Source: Leptospira andrefontaineae
GTDB lineage: Bacteria; Spirochaetota; Leptospiria; Leptospirales; Leptospiraceae
Direction of reading: 5' to 3'
NCBI RefSeq assembly: GCF_004770105.1
Contig: NZ_RQEY01000018.1
Span: forward strand, 186,001-250,000
Length of the DNA: 64,000 bases
Position 1 is the stretch's first letter. Every line of letters starts with the position of its first letter. Below, one piece after another: positions 11,764 to 21,285 of the stretch. The position numbers and the translations under genes were made by a program. A model generated the notes under the pieces. The model did no database searches, had not been told where the DNA came from, and saw only the letters and a program-made list of their open reading frames with translations.

Positions 11764-13284
11764 TTGGTCTCATTTAGTGCGACGCGAAAATTCAAAAAAC
11801 CGCAAATGATTTCAAAAGATCCGTTTCAGACTTTGTATAGAGAGCCCCTTTACGAGGGGAGAAAGGAAAAACTTCCTCCAGGAAAAAAGGGAGAAGGACC
11901 AGGCTATTTTTTATTCCGAGAATTGAAACTATCCCGAATCGCGTTCGGTGGATACAGGATCGGATTAGAAGATCCGGAACATAAGGAAGCTCTTCAATTT
12001 GCCCTTCGCTCCGGAGTAAACGTCATTGATGTTTCCGCCAACTATGGAGATGGAGAAGCTGAAAGTTTAGTTGGTAAGGTCCTGGATGAAAATTTCAAAA
12101 AAAGACAACTGAACCGAAAGGAAATTTTTATCGTTACAAAGGCTGGATATATCCAGGGAAGAAATATGAAATTGGTCGAGTCGAAAGAAAAGGAGAAAGA
12201 GCAATTTCCGGAAATCACATACTACCAACCTGGCTGCTATCATTGTATCTCTCCTGAATTTTTAGAAGACCAATTGGAAAGATCTAGAAAGCGCCTCGGA
12301 CTTTCTACCATCGATGCATTCTTATTGCATAATCCTGAATATTTCCTAAGCCATTCCGAAAAGAATGGAATTCCAAAAGAAGAAGCCCAAGCGGAATATT
12401 ATCGCAGGATCAAAGAGGCTTTTCAATTTTTAGAGAAGGCAAGAAAAGAAGGGAAAATCCAGTTTTATGGAATTTCCAGCAATACATTTCCTGTGCCGGA
12501 AGTGGAATATACGCATACTTCTTTGTCGAAGTGCCTACAAATCGCAGAGAAAATTGCGGGAAAAGAGAACGGATTCGCAGTGGTTCAATTTCCTGGGAAT
12601 TGGTATGAGGATGGATTTCTTAGGAATCAATCGCAAGGAAAGATACTACTTGAAATCTGTAGTAACTTCGACCTTCTCCCTCTGATCAACCGACCACTAA
12701 ACTCATTCCAAGCAGGAAAGGGAATGGTCCGATTATCGTATACTCCCCAAAATCAAACCTTAGATCAGTCGAAGATACTACAAATCCTAGAACTCGAATC
12801 CTCTCTCCTCGAAGCACTTTCCCAAAATCCGAACCGGAATTCACTTTCCAAACTTTGGCAAACCTATGGGGAGAAAGTCCGCTCCGAAGAACAATTCCAG
12901 ATACTTCTACAAAAATCCTGGATCCCTGCTTTACGAGCAGTCATCGACGAAGTATTTTCCGAAAAAGGAAAAGAATCCGCGGAAGAATACCTACGAGTCC
13001 TAAACACGGCGCTTCCATTATTGGAAGAACAAATACAAATTCGTTCTTCTGAAAATCTATCAGGACTATATGAAAACTTAGTTTCCCGATTCCATCCAAA
13101 TGGAGAAGCACCTGAAAGTTTATCCTCTCTCATGGTTTTTCATTTGGCGTCTCTTTTGGAAAAAGGAGTCGTCCTTCTCGGAATGAGAAAAAGAAAGTAT
13201 GTCCGGGATATTCTTCCAATCTTTAAAAATGAACCGCCACGAATCCCACGATCGGAATGGGGAGAAAATGGAATTCGATCCTGA
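11764..13284 (+). CDS. aldo/keto reductase with a large C-terminal insertion
   Basis: This is an NAD(P)H-dependent oxidoreductase of the AKR barrel fold. Catalytic residues are visible as Asp89 and Tyr94 (VIDVSANYGDGE), Lys126 (VTKAGY) and His189 (LLHNPE). At 506 aa it is much longer than usual (about 320). The extra mass is a helical, Leu/Glu-rich stretch at about 335-455, before a closing segment VLLGMRKRKYV (470-480) that resembles the last AKR cofactor-binding helix. The insertion therefore interrupts the barrel's end. The start is TTG 11764, or ATG 11806 (residue 15). It overlaps the DUF309 gene by 17 nt. Substrate unknown. Confidence 0.8.
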   Translation: MVSFSATRKFKKPQMISKDPFQTLYREPLYEGRKEKLPPGKKGEGPGYFLFRELKLSRIAFGGYRIGLEDPEHKEALQFALRSGVNVIDVSANYGDGEAESLVGKVLDENFKKRQLNRKEIFIVTKAGYIQGRNMKLVESKEKEKEQFPEITYYQPGCYHCISPEFLEDQLERSRKRLGLSTIDAFLLHNPEYFLSHSEKNGIPKEEAQAEYYRRIKEAFQFLEKARKEGKIQFYGISSNTFPVPEVEYTHTSLSKCLQIAEKIAGKENGFAVVQFPGNWYEDGFLRNQSQGKILLEICSNFDLLPLINRPLNSFQAGKGMVRLSYTPQNQTLDQSKILQILELESSLLEALSQNPNRNSLSKLWQTYGEKVRSEEQFQILLQKSWIPALRAVIDEVFSEKGKESAEEYLRVLNTALPLLEEQIQIRSSENLSGLYENLVSRFHPNGEAPESLSSLMVFHLASLLEKGVVLLGMRKRKYVRDILPIFKNEPPRIPRSEWGENGIRS

Positions 13285-13750
13285 AATACTTTCCATATTA
13301 GAAAAAGTGAAACAAGGGGACGCGGATGCGACCCTTGACTACGCCTGGGGAGAAGGACGAAAACTCTATCTAAAAGGTAGATATTTCGAATTACATGAAG
13401 TATTCGAATTTCAATGGAAGAAGGAAACAGACGGCAGACGGCTTCTTCTACACGGATGGATCCAACTTGCAATTTCCTTGAATAAGGTTTTCGTAAAACC
13501 GAATATACGTGGATCTAAAATGCAAGCAGAGAAGTCCAGGGAGAAGTTTCTAAAACTTTCGGAAACTGGAGAACTTTCTTCCCTCGGAAAAACACAAAAT
13601 GCTCTTATAATCTCTTATTTAGAAAAACTTTTGAGCAATTTCCAAAGTGAAGAAAGTTGGGACCTCGAACGAATTAAAGAACTTTCCTTGCCCGAAATGA
13701 AAGAAAACATTAAGGAATTGTTTTCAAGTTCTGTTTTCCCCGCATCGTGA
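13268..13750 (+). CDS. DUF309 family protein
   Basis: The 160-aa protein carries the DUF309 core [15 protein letters not shown] (residues 41-55), followed by a helix with [12 protein letters not shown] and [12 protein letters not shown]. The conserved HE and R(G) residues are in place. DUF309 proteins are small helical bundles without an agreed biochemical role. ATG 13268 is preceded by GGGGAG and is preferred to in-frame upstream starts that lie deeper in the reductase gene. It sits between the reductase and the hydrolase in a tight three-gene operon. Confidence 0.75.
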   Translation: MEFDPEILSILEKVKQGDADATLDYAWGEGRKLYLKGRYFELHEVFEFQWKKETDGRRLLLHGWIQLAISLNKVFVKPNIRGSKMQAEKSREKFLKLSETGELSSLGKTQNALIISYLEKLLSNFQSEESWDLERIKELSLPEMKENIKELFSSSVFPAS

Positions 13751-13754
13751 CCCT

Positions 13755-14648
13755 ATGGAAATTTCGGATCCTCAAAATAATAACCAAGAAAACGGATTTT
13801 TCGAATCAGGTGGATATAAACTCCATTATACAAAAAGAGATAATGGAAAGGGTAGAGCATTACTTCTTCTTCATGGATTTATGGATTCTTCTCAAACCTT
13901 TTTGTTCCAGGAAGAATATCTATCCAAACATTTCGATCTTTACCGTTTCGATTATAGAGGACATGGGGATTCAGAATGGTTGAGAGAAGGTTTTTACCAT
14001 TTCATGCTTCCTTTGGTGGATACAAAAACGTTCATCCAAAAATTTCTTCCTGAAAAATTCCATATACTTGGACATTCAATGGGAGGCGGTTTAGGTTCTA
14101 GGATCGCCGGATTGTATCCTGAGAGAGTAGAAAGTCTTGTATCTTTGGAAGGATTTAGTTCTCTCCAAGATCCGGAAAAAGAAAGAAGAAGGTTCCTTGG
14201 CTGGTTGGAAAATTGGGAAATAAGTCTCGCAGGAAAAGATAGAAAACGCCAGAAAAATTTCAAATCTGTAGAAGACGCGGCAGCAAGACTTGCGCCAATC
14301 TATCCAAGACTTCCCAAAGAAAGACTTTTAAAGATCACGGAAACATTAACAAGGCCAGCAGAAGAAGGCGGTTATATGTGGAAGAGCGATCCTTCTTATA
14401 AAAATGGTCCCCCCGTTTTTTTAAGTCCTCAATTTACCAGACATTTGTGGGAAACAATTTCTTGTAATGTCCTCGTTGTATATGGACAAAAAACTCATCT
14501 TGCTTTGGACGATAGCAAGGAAGTGTTCTCGCATATTAGAAATTTAAAATATATTGAAATAGAGGATGCAGGCCATAATATGCATCATGATCGCCCGGAA
14601 CTTCTCGAAAGTATACTCGAGGAATTCTACGTAACAAATTTGAAGTAA
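13755..14648 (+). CDS. alpha/beta hydrolase
   Basis: The 297-aa protein has the alpha/beta-hydrolase landmarks: oxyanion segment [11 protein letters not shown] (36-46), DYRGHGDS (66-73), nucleophile elbow GHSMGG with Ser108, and a C-terminal catalytic His in [10 protein letters not shown] lid-like region with many Arg/Lys (about 140-190) is inserted. No signal peptide, so cytosolic. It begins 4 nt after the DUF309 gene. Substrate unknown; esterase, epoxide hydrolase and thioesterase activities all occur in this group. Confidence 0.85.
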   Translation: MEISDPQNNNQENGFFESGGYKLHYTKRDNGKGRALLLLHGFMDSSQTFLFQEEYLSKHFDLYRFDYRGHGDSEWLREGFYHFMLPLVDTKTFIQKFLPEKFHILGHSMGGGLGSRIAGLYPERVESLVSLEGFSSLQDPEKERRRFLGWLENWEISLAGKDRKRQKNFKSVEDAAARLAPIYPRLPKERLLKITETLTRPAEEGGYMWKSDPSYKNGPPVFLSPQFTRHLWETISCNVLVVYGQKTHLALDDSKEVFSHIRNLKYIEIEDAGHNMHHDRPELLESILEEFYVTNLK

Positions 14649-14816
14649 ACGAATTTTAAATATATCGATGTGTCGGATAACGTATTTATTACTCACGCAT
14701 GTTTAGTACGAAAACTTCTGAGACATAAAAAAATTTACTGAGTTTTTTCAAAAAAAACTTGTACTTTTATAGTACCGGAATAGTTTTCCTCCAACGTTTT
14801 GTAGTTAGGGGCGAAC

Positions 14817-15026
14817 ATGGTAAGCAGCAAATTTAAAGAACAAATGGAAAGATACGTAAACTACCGAGGAATAGACATCATTCTTCATTTGAAAGATGGT
14901 TCTATTATCGAATTGGATAAAAATAGAAGACTCGTAGGCGAAGAGATCGTGTATTTCCCACAAAAAGCGAATCCTAGCAAAATTTCTCTCACCATGATCC
15001 AAAAAGCGGATCTATTCGTCGCCTGA
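14817..15026 (+). CDS. small conserved-looking 69-aa protein
   Basis: This is a small soluble protein I do not recognise. It has a good SD (AGGGG 7 nt before ATG 14817), a T/A-rich promoter-like region upstream, and an intrinsic terminator shortly after, so it looks like an independent monocistronic unit. The sequence has beta-rich segments (GIDIILHLKDGSIIEL) and ends in hydrophobic residues. Its own promoter and terminator are the best evidence that it is real. Confidence 0.6.
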   Translation: MVSSKFKEQMERYVNYRGIDIILHLKDGSIIELDKNRRLVGEEIVYFPQKANPSKISLTMIQKADLFVA

Positions 15027-15062
15027 CCCCAAAAGGCGACTCCCTTCAATATGATCAAAACT

Positions 15063-15088
15063 ACACCGGGGCATCCCGGTGTTTGTTT
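15063..15088. terminator. bidirectional intrinsic terminator
   Basis: The stem ACACCGGG (15063-15070) pairs with CCCGGTGT (15075-15082) around a GCAT loop, followed by TTGTTT. It lies between the convergent 69-aa and 101-aa genes. Confidence 0.8.
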
Positions 15089-15094
15089 AAGATC

Positions 15095-15400
15095 TTAAGC
15101 TAATGTCTGGATCAATTCTTCGATCTCTTTGATCTTATCGAAATCCTTTTCAGTGTAATTCAAGAACACATCGTATTCTGCATCGGAAACACGATCGCAC
15201 TTGATTACTTTCATAGGAATATCAATGGAACCAGAGATACTTAGCGTTCCTACTTGCAAAGCCAGGTTAGTTCCCGGCTCCCACGGAATATCTGTTCTAT
15301 GAACGATTCCTACGAGCACATTTTCTGCAATTCTCAGCTTAGAACTTTCTAAAATCTGAAAGCCTACGTTAAGAGTGGAAGGGATTCTATTGTATTTCAT
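15095..15400 (-). CDS. hypothetical 101-aa protein, possibly a PilZ-like beta barrel
   Basis: The product is predicted beta-rich: alternating hydrophobic strands with Gly/Pro turns, then a C-terminal acidic helix. The general pattern recalls PilZ domains, but the RxxxR and D/NxSxxG c-di-GMP motifs are not evident, so this is only a suggestion. GGGAGGA lies 8 nt before ATG 15400, a strong ribosome-binding site. Apparently monocistronic. Confidence 0.55.
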   Translation of the reverse strand: MKYNRIPSTLNVGFQILESSKLRIAENVLVGIVHRTDIPWEPGTNLALQVGTLSISGSIDIPMKVIKCDRVSDAEYDVFLNYTEKDFDKIKEIEELIQTLA

Positions 15401-15915
15401 GGCGGTTATCCTCCCGGTTTATCTGAAAGAGCTTAGATTAAGTCGCTTACGTTCCGATTAAGATCCTTTTACGATCTTGAAAAAATCGGTCAGAGAGCAG
15501 ATTACCTTTTTTATAGCAATTTCTATACCAGTAACCTTACATTAGGCCCCGGATAGAAATAAAATCGTGCAATGCACTAAAATATTAAGTCACTTTCTAA
15601 TATAGCGAACGAAAGGAAAGGTTTAGCAGAAAGGGAGCTGGGTCTCTAGTTGATTGAGGGCTCTAATTTTGCTATTTAGTCGAAGTTACTACATGGCAGA
15701 TTTTCGACAAGATTCAGATTATTCTTCTTTATTGCTAATTTATTAAGCGAATTGGCAGCATTCCATCCTTCTTTGGAAATTTTTTATTGCCGAATCTGCA
15801 AAAGCGGATTTGATCTTAAGTGGAGATTCCGATCTTCTGAAATTAAAACAGTTTCAGAAAATCGAAATCATTTCTCCAAGAGAATATAAACTGAAGTATT
15901 TGGTTTAAAATTGGT
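15401..15915. other. 515-nt spacer: promoter region plus decayed gene
   Basis: The part next to 15400 should hold the promoter of the 101-aa gene. The middle (about 15450-15750) contains no credible ORF. The right end carries a plus-strand fragment that still reads as the C-terminus of a PIN-domain toxin (listed separately). No intact antitoxin gene is visible. Confidence 0.6.
15774..15908 (+). pseudogene. C-terminal remnant of a PIN-domain toxin (VapC-like, COG1569 type)
   Basis: The frame ending in TAA at 15908 reads FIAESAKADLILSGDSDLL, then QKIEIISPREY. This matches the end of PIN-family toxins: a helix with an acidic residue, the ADxIxxGDxDLL active-site strand with catalytic Asps, and the I(I/V)(S/T)PREF ending. 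Upstream the frame closes at a TAA (15744), and no start codon or N-terminal PIN motif is recognisable. It is therefore a truncated relic, not a working RNase. It converges on serA with 7 nt between stop codons. Confidence 0.55.
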
Positions 15916-17139
15916 TCAGTAAAGAATTCTGGTCTTAAGAGATCCAGGATGTCTTTCTATTCTTTCTTTCAGTTCATCACCAACACTCATATTGATTACC
16001 ATTGAAAGGTAACCGATTTCAGCACTAGTTCCTAAGTGTTGGGAGCTGATATTTGCTCCTATCTCGGAAACCATACTGTTGATATCTTTCAAGAACCCAG
16101 GTTGGTTTTTGTGAACGTTCAGAATTCTATACATTCCCTGAGGAATTGGGTTTAACTCCAGATGTGGGAAGTTCACTGCAAAAGTAGTGGAACCGTTGTT
16201 TACAAACTTCAAAAGTTTAGAAGCAACTTCTGTCCCAATATTCTTCTGAGCCTCTTCAGTAGAACCGCCGATATGAGGGGTCAATATTACGTTTTGGAGA
16301 TTCTGCAAAGGAGTGATGAATGGATCGCTATTGGATTCAGGCTCTTGTGGAAAAACATCCACTCCAGCGCCCGCAATATGACCGGTCTTAATTGCCTCGG
16401 CAAGAGCCTCCAGATCCACAACCTTTCCTCTAGAAAGATTGATGATATAAGCACCTTTTTTCGTGACTTTGATTTCCTTTGAAGCATAAAGGTTTGTCGT
16501 TTCAGGAAGTTCAGGAACATGAAATGTAACAAAATCAGAAGTTGAAAGTAATTCTTCGTAAGAATTGAGAGGGGTTGCATTTCCTAAAGGAAGCACGGTT
16601 TGAGTATCGTAATAGACCACTTTTAAGCCCATCGCTTCCGCAAGTACGGAAACCTGGCTTCCGATATGGCCGTATCCTACGATCCCCAGGGTTTTCCCAC
16701 GAACCTCGAAGCAGTTCTTAGAAATTTTATTCCAAATACCCGCATGAGTATTTCGGATATGGTCAGGGACCCTTCTTGCTAACATTACAACTTCTGCAAT
16801 TACAAGTTCTGCAACGGAACGAGTATTAGAATAAGGTGCGTTGAATACCGGGATACCTTTCTTCTCCGCTTCCGCCAAATCCACTTGGTTTGTCCCGATA
16901 CAGAAACAACCTACGGTCATAAGTCGTTTTGCCTTGGCTAAAACAGGGGCGGTCAGATTGGTCTTACTTCGGATCCCCAGAACATGAATGTTCTCGATTT
17001 CTTTCGAAAGTTCGTCTTCGCCCATTGCTTGAGGGAGAAGGCGGACATTAAAACCGTCTTTTTGAAAGAGTTGGAATGCGTCTTGGTGTACATTCTCTAA
17101 TAGGAGGACGTTTATCTTTTCTTTCGGGTAGGAAATCAT
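15916..17139 (-). CDS. serA: D-3-phosphoglycerate dehydrogenase
   Basis: SerA oxidises 3-phosphoglycerate, the first step of serine synthesis. The 407-aa protein has the E. coli-type architecture. The catalytic domain carries IGCFCIGTNQV-like sequence (VGCFCIGTNQVD), the NAD-binding loop is GIVGYGHIGSQ, and the active-site Arg and His lie in NLSRGKVVD and PHIGGSTEEAQ. A C-terminal ACT domain (about 335-407) starts at YRILNVHKNQPGFL; in E. coli this domain binds serine for feedback inhibition. The Glu of the catalytic dyad is expected in the VDVFPQEP region. Start ATG 17139; the SD is weak. Confidence 0.95.
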   Translation of the reverse strand: MISYPKEKINVLLLENVHQDAFQLFQKDGFNVRLLPQAMGEDELSKEIENIHVLGIRSKTNLTAPVLAKAKRLMTVGCFCIGTNQVDLAEAEKKGIPVFNAPYSNTRSVAELVIAEVVMLARRVPDHIRNTHAGIWNKISKNCFEVRGKTLGIVGYGHIGSQVSVLAEAMGLKVVYYDTQTVLPLGNATPLNSYEELLSTSDFVTFHVPELPETTNLYASKEIKVTKKGAYIINLSRGKVVDLEALAEAIKTGHIAGAGVDVFPQEPESNSDPFITPLQNLQNVILTPHIGGSTEEAQKNIGTEVASKLLKFVNNGSTTFAVNFPHLELNPIPQGMYRILNVHKNQPGFLKDINSMVSEIGANISSQHLGTSAEIGYLSMVINMSVGDELKERIERHPGSLKTRILY

Positions 17140-17252
17140 AGTTCTATTACCATGGAACGTATCCTTGGCTTCTCTGAAAACGGATTTTTTACTTCACCTT
17201 TGGGAGATCGTGGGAAGAATGGAATGGAAATCACACAGGAGACCACTTTTTA

Positions 17253-17798
17253 ATGATCCGTCCTAATTTCTCTTTTTTACAAGTTTCTATCTTGGCCGTA
17301 TTTTTTGGCGTTTTACTAAATTCCTGCTCTGCTCGAGTTCAAATCCTTCCTGAACCAGTGGTTGAGCAGACACTTTTCAGAAGTGGCCCAATATGCCCTG
17401 GAGCGATTTTCTGCAGTGCAGGAAAACCCGGGTCTCTGAACTTTAAAGGGATCCTGCTCAATAAGTCAGGAGAGAAGCCAATTTTCTTGGAATACTATAT
17501 GAGTTCTTTCGAAGAAAGTTTTCCGATCGGGATCTCTATGAAGTTAGACCAAACTTGGCATAACCTCCGAAAAACTTCTACGGATTATGGGGATACAGTT
17601 CGTGTAGTCTCTATTCTTCCCGTGGATGTAGCAGATAAATTACTATCGGCGAAAGAAGTCCAATTCAGCTTTTCTTCTAGAGATAATACGAGTACATTCA
17701 CTTTAAGCTCTTCCAATACGGATAATTTGAAATCTTTATTGAAAGACCTAAAAGAAAAGTTAGATGCTCAGGCGAAACTAACGATCACAAATCATTAA
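17253..17798 (+). CDS. lipoprotein of unknown function
   Basis: The 181-aa precursor has a lipoprotein signal with LLNSC (Cys25 acylated). The mature domain appears beta-rich, with a Cys pair (GPICPGAIFCSAG) likely to form a disulfide, and ends in a charged helix. I do not recognise a family. AGGAGA lies about 11 nt before ATG 17253. It is divergent from serA and followed by a terminator. Confidence 0.7.
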   Translation: MIRPNFSFLQVSILAVFFGVLLNSCSARVQILPEPVVEQTLFRSGPICPGAIFCSAGKPGSLNFKGILLNKSGEKPIFLEYYMSSFEESFPIGISMKLDQTWHNLRKTSTDYGDTVRVVSILPVDVADKLLSAKEVQFSFSSRDNTSTFTLSSSNTDNLKSLLKDLKEKLDAQAKLTITNH

Positions 17799-17844
17799 AA
17801 AAGTATTGCCCGAACCACGTGGCCTCGGGGTCGAAATTTGCCAG

Positions 17845-17875
17845 AGCCCGGTATCGGAAAGATCCGGGCTTTTCT
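17845..17875. terminator. intrinsic terminator between convergent genes
   Basis: AGCCCGG (17845-17851) pairs with CCGGGCT (17864-17870) and is followed by TTTCT. It lies between the lipoprotein gene and lysS. Confidence 0.7.
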
Positions 17876-17887
17876 ATTAGAAACTGG

Positions 17888-19387
17888 TTATTCAGGTCTC
17901 ATCAGAGGGAATAAGATGGTATCTCGGATCGATTGAGAATTTGTAAGTAACATTACCAAACGATCTATTCCGATCCCAAGACCTCCAGTAGGTGGCATTC
18001 CATATTCAAGGGCTCGGATATAATCTTCGTCCATCATGAATGCTTCATCGTCTCCTGCTTCTCTTTGTTTCACTTGATCTTCGAATCTTTCTTTTTGATC
18101 GAATGGATCGTTCAACTCTGAGAATGCATTTCCGATCTCTCTACCAACGATATAAGGTTCGAATCTTTCCACATAACCCGGATTTTCTGGATTCGATTTT
18201 GCTAATGGAGAAAGTTCCTTAGGATAATCGGTTACGAATACCGGTTGGATCAGATTTGGTTCCGCTTTTTCAGAGAATACCTCGTCTGCTACTTTCCAGA
18301 TAGAAGTACATTTACTTGCATCTACTTTTACGGAACTTGCTTTCTCTTTTGCTTCTTCTAGGGTTTTTACCTGAGAGAAATCGATCCCTGAATATTCTTT
18401 GATAATATCCACGTATTTCACTCTTCTCCAAGGAGGGCTAAGATCCACTAGATCGTTTCCGTATTTGATCTTTAGAGTTCCGCAGATCTTTTGGGCAACT
18501 GTAGTGATGAGCTTTTCTGTCAGCTCCAACATTTTTCCCATATCACCATAAGCCATATAAGCCTCCATCATGGTGAATTCAGGGTTATGTTTGGTTGAAA
18601 TTCCTTCGTTCCTGAAGTTTCTGTTTAACTCGAATACTCTATCTAATCCGCCAACAATTAGACGTTTTAGATATAATTCAGGAGCGATCCTTAGGAATAA
18701 TTGCATATCCAATGTATTATGATGAGTGACGAATGGTCTAGCTGCTGCGCCACCCGCGATCGGTTGCATCATTGGGGTTTCCACTTCCAAAAATCCTTCG
18801 GAAGTTAAGAAATTACGGATCTCAGATACGATCCTACTGCGAGTGATAAAAGTTTCTCGCACCTGATCGTTAACTACTAAGTCCACATAACGCATTCTGT
18901 ATCGTTGTTCCACATCAGCGAAAGCATCGTAGATCACTCCGTCCTTCTCTTTTACGACAGGAAGAGGGCGAACACATTTTGCGAGTAATGTAACCGAAGT
19001 TAAATGAAGAGTAGTTTCTCCCTTTTGGGTCTGGAAAAGATAACCTTCTATCCCGATCAGATCCCCAAGATCCAAACTTTTGAAAAGAGTATAATTCTCT
19101 TCTCCCAGATCGTCTCTGGTTGCATAAAGTTGTATCACTCCGGACTTATCTTTCAAATGAGCGAAGCTTGCTTTTCCCATTACACGTTTAGAATGCAAAC
19201 GTCCGCCTAATAAAAATTTTTTCTCAGGTCCTGTGGGAGTTTTAGAATACATCTCTATTAAAGATGCTGAATCTGAATCAGGGAAGAATCTAATAGGGTA
19301 GGGATCCACACCCTTCTCCTTTAGATTTTTAATCTTCTCGATTCTTTGTTGGATAAGTTCGTTTGTTTCTTTTAAGTCTTGGGACAT
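17888..19387 (-). CDS. lysS: lysyl-tRNA synthetase, class II
   Basis: LysS charges tRNA-Lys. The 499-aa protein has the N-terminal anticodon-binding OB fold (about 55-150) and a class II catalytic core. Motif 2 is [20 protein letters not shown], and motif 3 is [14 protein letters not shown] near the C-terminus. It follows the YdcF-like gene by 1 nt. Spirochaetes differ in whether they use class I or class II LysRS; this is clearly class II. Confidence 0.97.
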   Translation of the reverse strand: MSQDLKETNELIQQRIEKIKNLKEKGVDPYPIRFFPDSDSASLIEMYSKTPTGPEKKFLLGGRLHSKRVMGKASFAHLKDKSGVIQLYATRDDLGEENYTLFKSLDLGDLIGIEGYLFQTQKGETTLHLTSVTLLAKCVRPLPVVKEKDGVIYDAFADVEQRYRMRYVDLVVNDQVRETFITRSRIVSEIRNFLTSEGFLEVETPMMQPIAGGAAARPFVTHHNTLDMQLFLRIAPELYLKRLIVGGLDRVFELNRNFRNEGISTKHNPEFTMMEAYMAYGDMGKMLELTEKLITTVAQKICGTLKIKYGNDLVDLSPPWRRVKYVDIIKEYSGIDFSQVKTLEEAKEKASSVKVDASKCTSIWKVADEVFSEKAEPNLIQPVFVTDYPKELSPLAKSNPENPGYVERFEPYIVGREIGNAFSELNDPFDQKERFEDQVKQREAGDDEAFMMDEDYIRALEYGMPPTGGLGIGIDRLVMLLTNSQSIRDTILFPLMRPE

Positions 19388-19388
19388 T

Positions 19389-20024
19389 TTAATTTCCTAA
19401 TAGTATCAAATATAAATGTTTCGAGAGTCTTCCTAAGATGGATTCCAGGCTTTTTGGTTTTGTAAACCAATCCCAGGATCCGATCCCTTCACTTACTTTG
19501 GAGACCGCGATATAAATTCCCGCAGGCTCCAATACGTTTCTATATAATTTTAACAGGGTTGCAGAATCGTATTCTTTTCCTATCAAAAGAAAAGTTTTCC
19601 ATTGGCGATCCAATGCGATCTTTAAGAGGGTTTTAGGGAATTCTTGAGGACCGGATTCTACGGTATAAACTAGGATTTTAGTTTCATCTACTCCCAAGGA
19701 TACCAGATATGTTTGTAAAGAAGCCGTTGGATCTCCTACAATTCCCAAATCAGAATCTTGGTTCGGTGGAGAATGCAGAATTATGATCGCAGGAGCGAGG
19801 CCCTTCTTCCATAAAGCAGCTGCTTGTTTGAATTTATCTTTTTTACCCGTTTCGATTGCTTCTATTACAAGTGCGTCCGATTTTTTAGGATCTGCTTTTG
19901 AAACTAAAAGATAAGGAGAAGAGAAGAATAAGATCAGAAATAGGATCAATAGTCCGAAAAAGCCGTAAGAAACAAGTTTGGCTTTGTCTAAGAAATCTTT
20001 AACGGAGAGAGCACCCGATGCCAT
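19389..20024 (-). CDS. YdcF/SanA-like (DUF218) membrane-anchored protein
   Basis: The 211-aa product has one N-terminal membrane helix (about 20-42) and a Rossmann-like domain with features of the SanA/ElyC/YdcF group. These are an opening strand [25 protein letters not shown], a [15 protein letters not shown] segment and a late [16 protein letters not shown] helix. The group is tied to envelope barrier function and cell-wall metabolism in enterics; the role here is inferred. I start at ATG 20024 because an upstream extension would run through the tRNA-Leu gene. lysS follows after 1 nt. Confidence 0.6.
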   Translation of the reverse strand: MASGALSVKDFLDKAKLVSYGFFGLLILFLILFFSSPYLLVSKADPKKSDALVIEAIETGKKDKFKQAAALWKKGLAPAIIILHSPPNQDSDLGIVGDPTASLQTYLVSLGVDETKILVYTVESGPQEFPKTLLKIALDRQWKTFLLIGKEYDSATLLKLYRNVLEPAGIYIAVSKVSEGIGSWDWFTKPKSLESILGRLSKHLYLILLGN

Positions 20025-20077
20025 AGTTTTACCGAGGGTTGGTTTTTCGAAATGGGGAAAGGTTTTAGGTAGGACGA

Positions 20078-20162
<85 letters not shown>

Positions 20163-20223
20163 TCGCGATTGACAGAATGGGTGGCTAGGCTCCGGTGTCA
20201 AGGAAATTCAACCAAGACCGGGA

Positions 20224-20895
20224 TTAGACCAATTCGTACTTTTTCTTCTGCTTTTTATCTTCCGGATCTAGGATGAATCTTTCCGGATGAAACACTATAT
20301 TCCAATATCTTTTGGAATAAGCTACCACTCCAATACTTAAGATCAGGACCAATACATAACCCGAATATTCAGGATGAAGGAAGAAATGATTTTCAGGTAA
20401 AGTAGGACCGATCAAAGGTAAGGTCATATACCAAAGGACTGCGGCTGCAACAAGACCGACTCCGATCTTCCCCCACCAATTCGGTTTTCCTTGGATCCCT
20501 CTTTTTAAATATAGAAATCCACCCAACCAAACTCCTAAAATTTCTCTCAAGATATAGATGAGAAGTATCCATAGAGGGAATTGATAATAATGAACGATTA
20601 CAGAAAGTCCGCCGATGGTGACGAACTTATCGCAGATAGGATCCAGATATTTTCCCAAAACCGATTCTTGGGAGAGTAGTCTGGCTAGAAACCCGTCTAA
20701 AAAATCTGTAAGCACCGCAAGAACACAGGTGCCTATTGCTAAAAATAAATATTCACCGTTACGAGGAGACTCGATATGTTTACGAGTGAATTGTATAAAA
20801 AAAGGAAGAAGTAAAACTCTAGAGACGGATAGAAAATTTGAAAGAGTAAATACCCTCTCTTCGAGTAGATCCTTTGGTTTTTTTTCGTGAAGCAT
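20224..20895 (-). CDS. pgsA: CDP-alcohol phosphatidyltransferase (PgsA-like)
   Basis: This enzyme family transfers a phosphatidyl group from CDP-diacylglycerol; PgsA makes phosphatidylglycerol phosphate. The signature DGxxARxxxxxxxxGxxxDxxxD is present at about residues 67-89 (DFLDGFLAR, then GKYLDPICDK), with several membrane spans. The 223-aa length is slightly above the usual 180-200 because of a hydrophilic C-terminal tail ending in KKQKKKYELV. The alternative acceptor serine (PssA) is less likely from the overall layout but cannot be excluded. First gene of a possible pgsA, tRNA-Leu, YdcF-like, lysS transcript. Confidence 0.8.
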   Translation of the reverse strand: MLHEKKPKDLLEERVFTLSNFLSVSRVLLLPFFIQFTRKHIESPRNGEYLFLAIGTCVLAVLTDFLDGFLARLLSQESVLGKYLDPICDKFVTIGGLSVIVHYYQFPLWILLIYILREILGVWLGGFLYLKRGIQGKPNWWGKIGVGLVAAAVLWYMTLPLIGPTLPENHFFLHPEYSGYVLVLILSIGVVAYSKRYWNIVFHPERFILDPEDKKQKKKYELV

Positions 20896-21022
20896 CTAAG
20901 AAAGCCGTCGGGCGGAAAAACTCCGCTATTGGAAAGGCTATGGAAGGGACTTAAAAATTCATCCCTTTTTCAGATAAACGAATTGACCCCCGAGCCCGCT
21001 CAGAAATTATGTTCTTCATAAA

Positions 21023-21097
<75 letters not shown>

Positions 21098-21145
21098 GAA
21101 TTCCCAACAATCAACTAGACTTTGACTCGAAGCTTTTGAGCGTGA

Positions 21146-21224
21146 GCATTTATAGCGACCCATAGGGAGCGTAATAAATGCGATCGGAGATCGCGCATTC
21201 GGCCAAAGGCTGAGGACCCCGAAT
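21146..21224 (+). repeat. three-hairpin structured element downstream of tRNA-Asp
   Basis: Three inverted repeats follow each other. GCATTTAT (21146-21153) pairs with ATAAATGC (21174-21181). GCGATC (21180-21185) pairs with GATCGC (21189-21194). ATTCGG (21197-21202) pairs with CCGAAT (21219-21224). No ORF covers it. It may be a processing or termination structure for the tRNA, or one copy of a dispersed intergenic repeat; a single window cannot decide. Confidence 0.4.
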
Positions 21225-21285
21225 TTAAAATATAATTTTCTTTAAGAACTAAAAATCATAAATCGATCAGTTGATCGCGAATATT

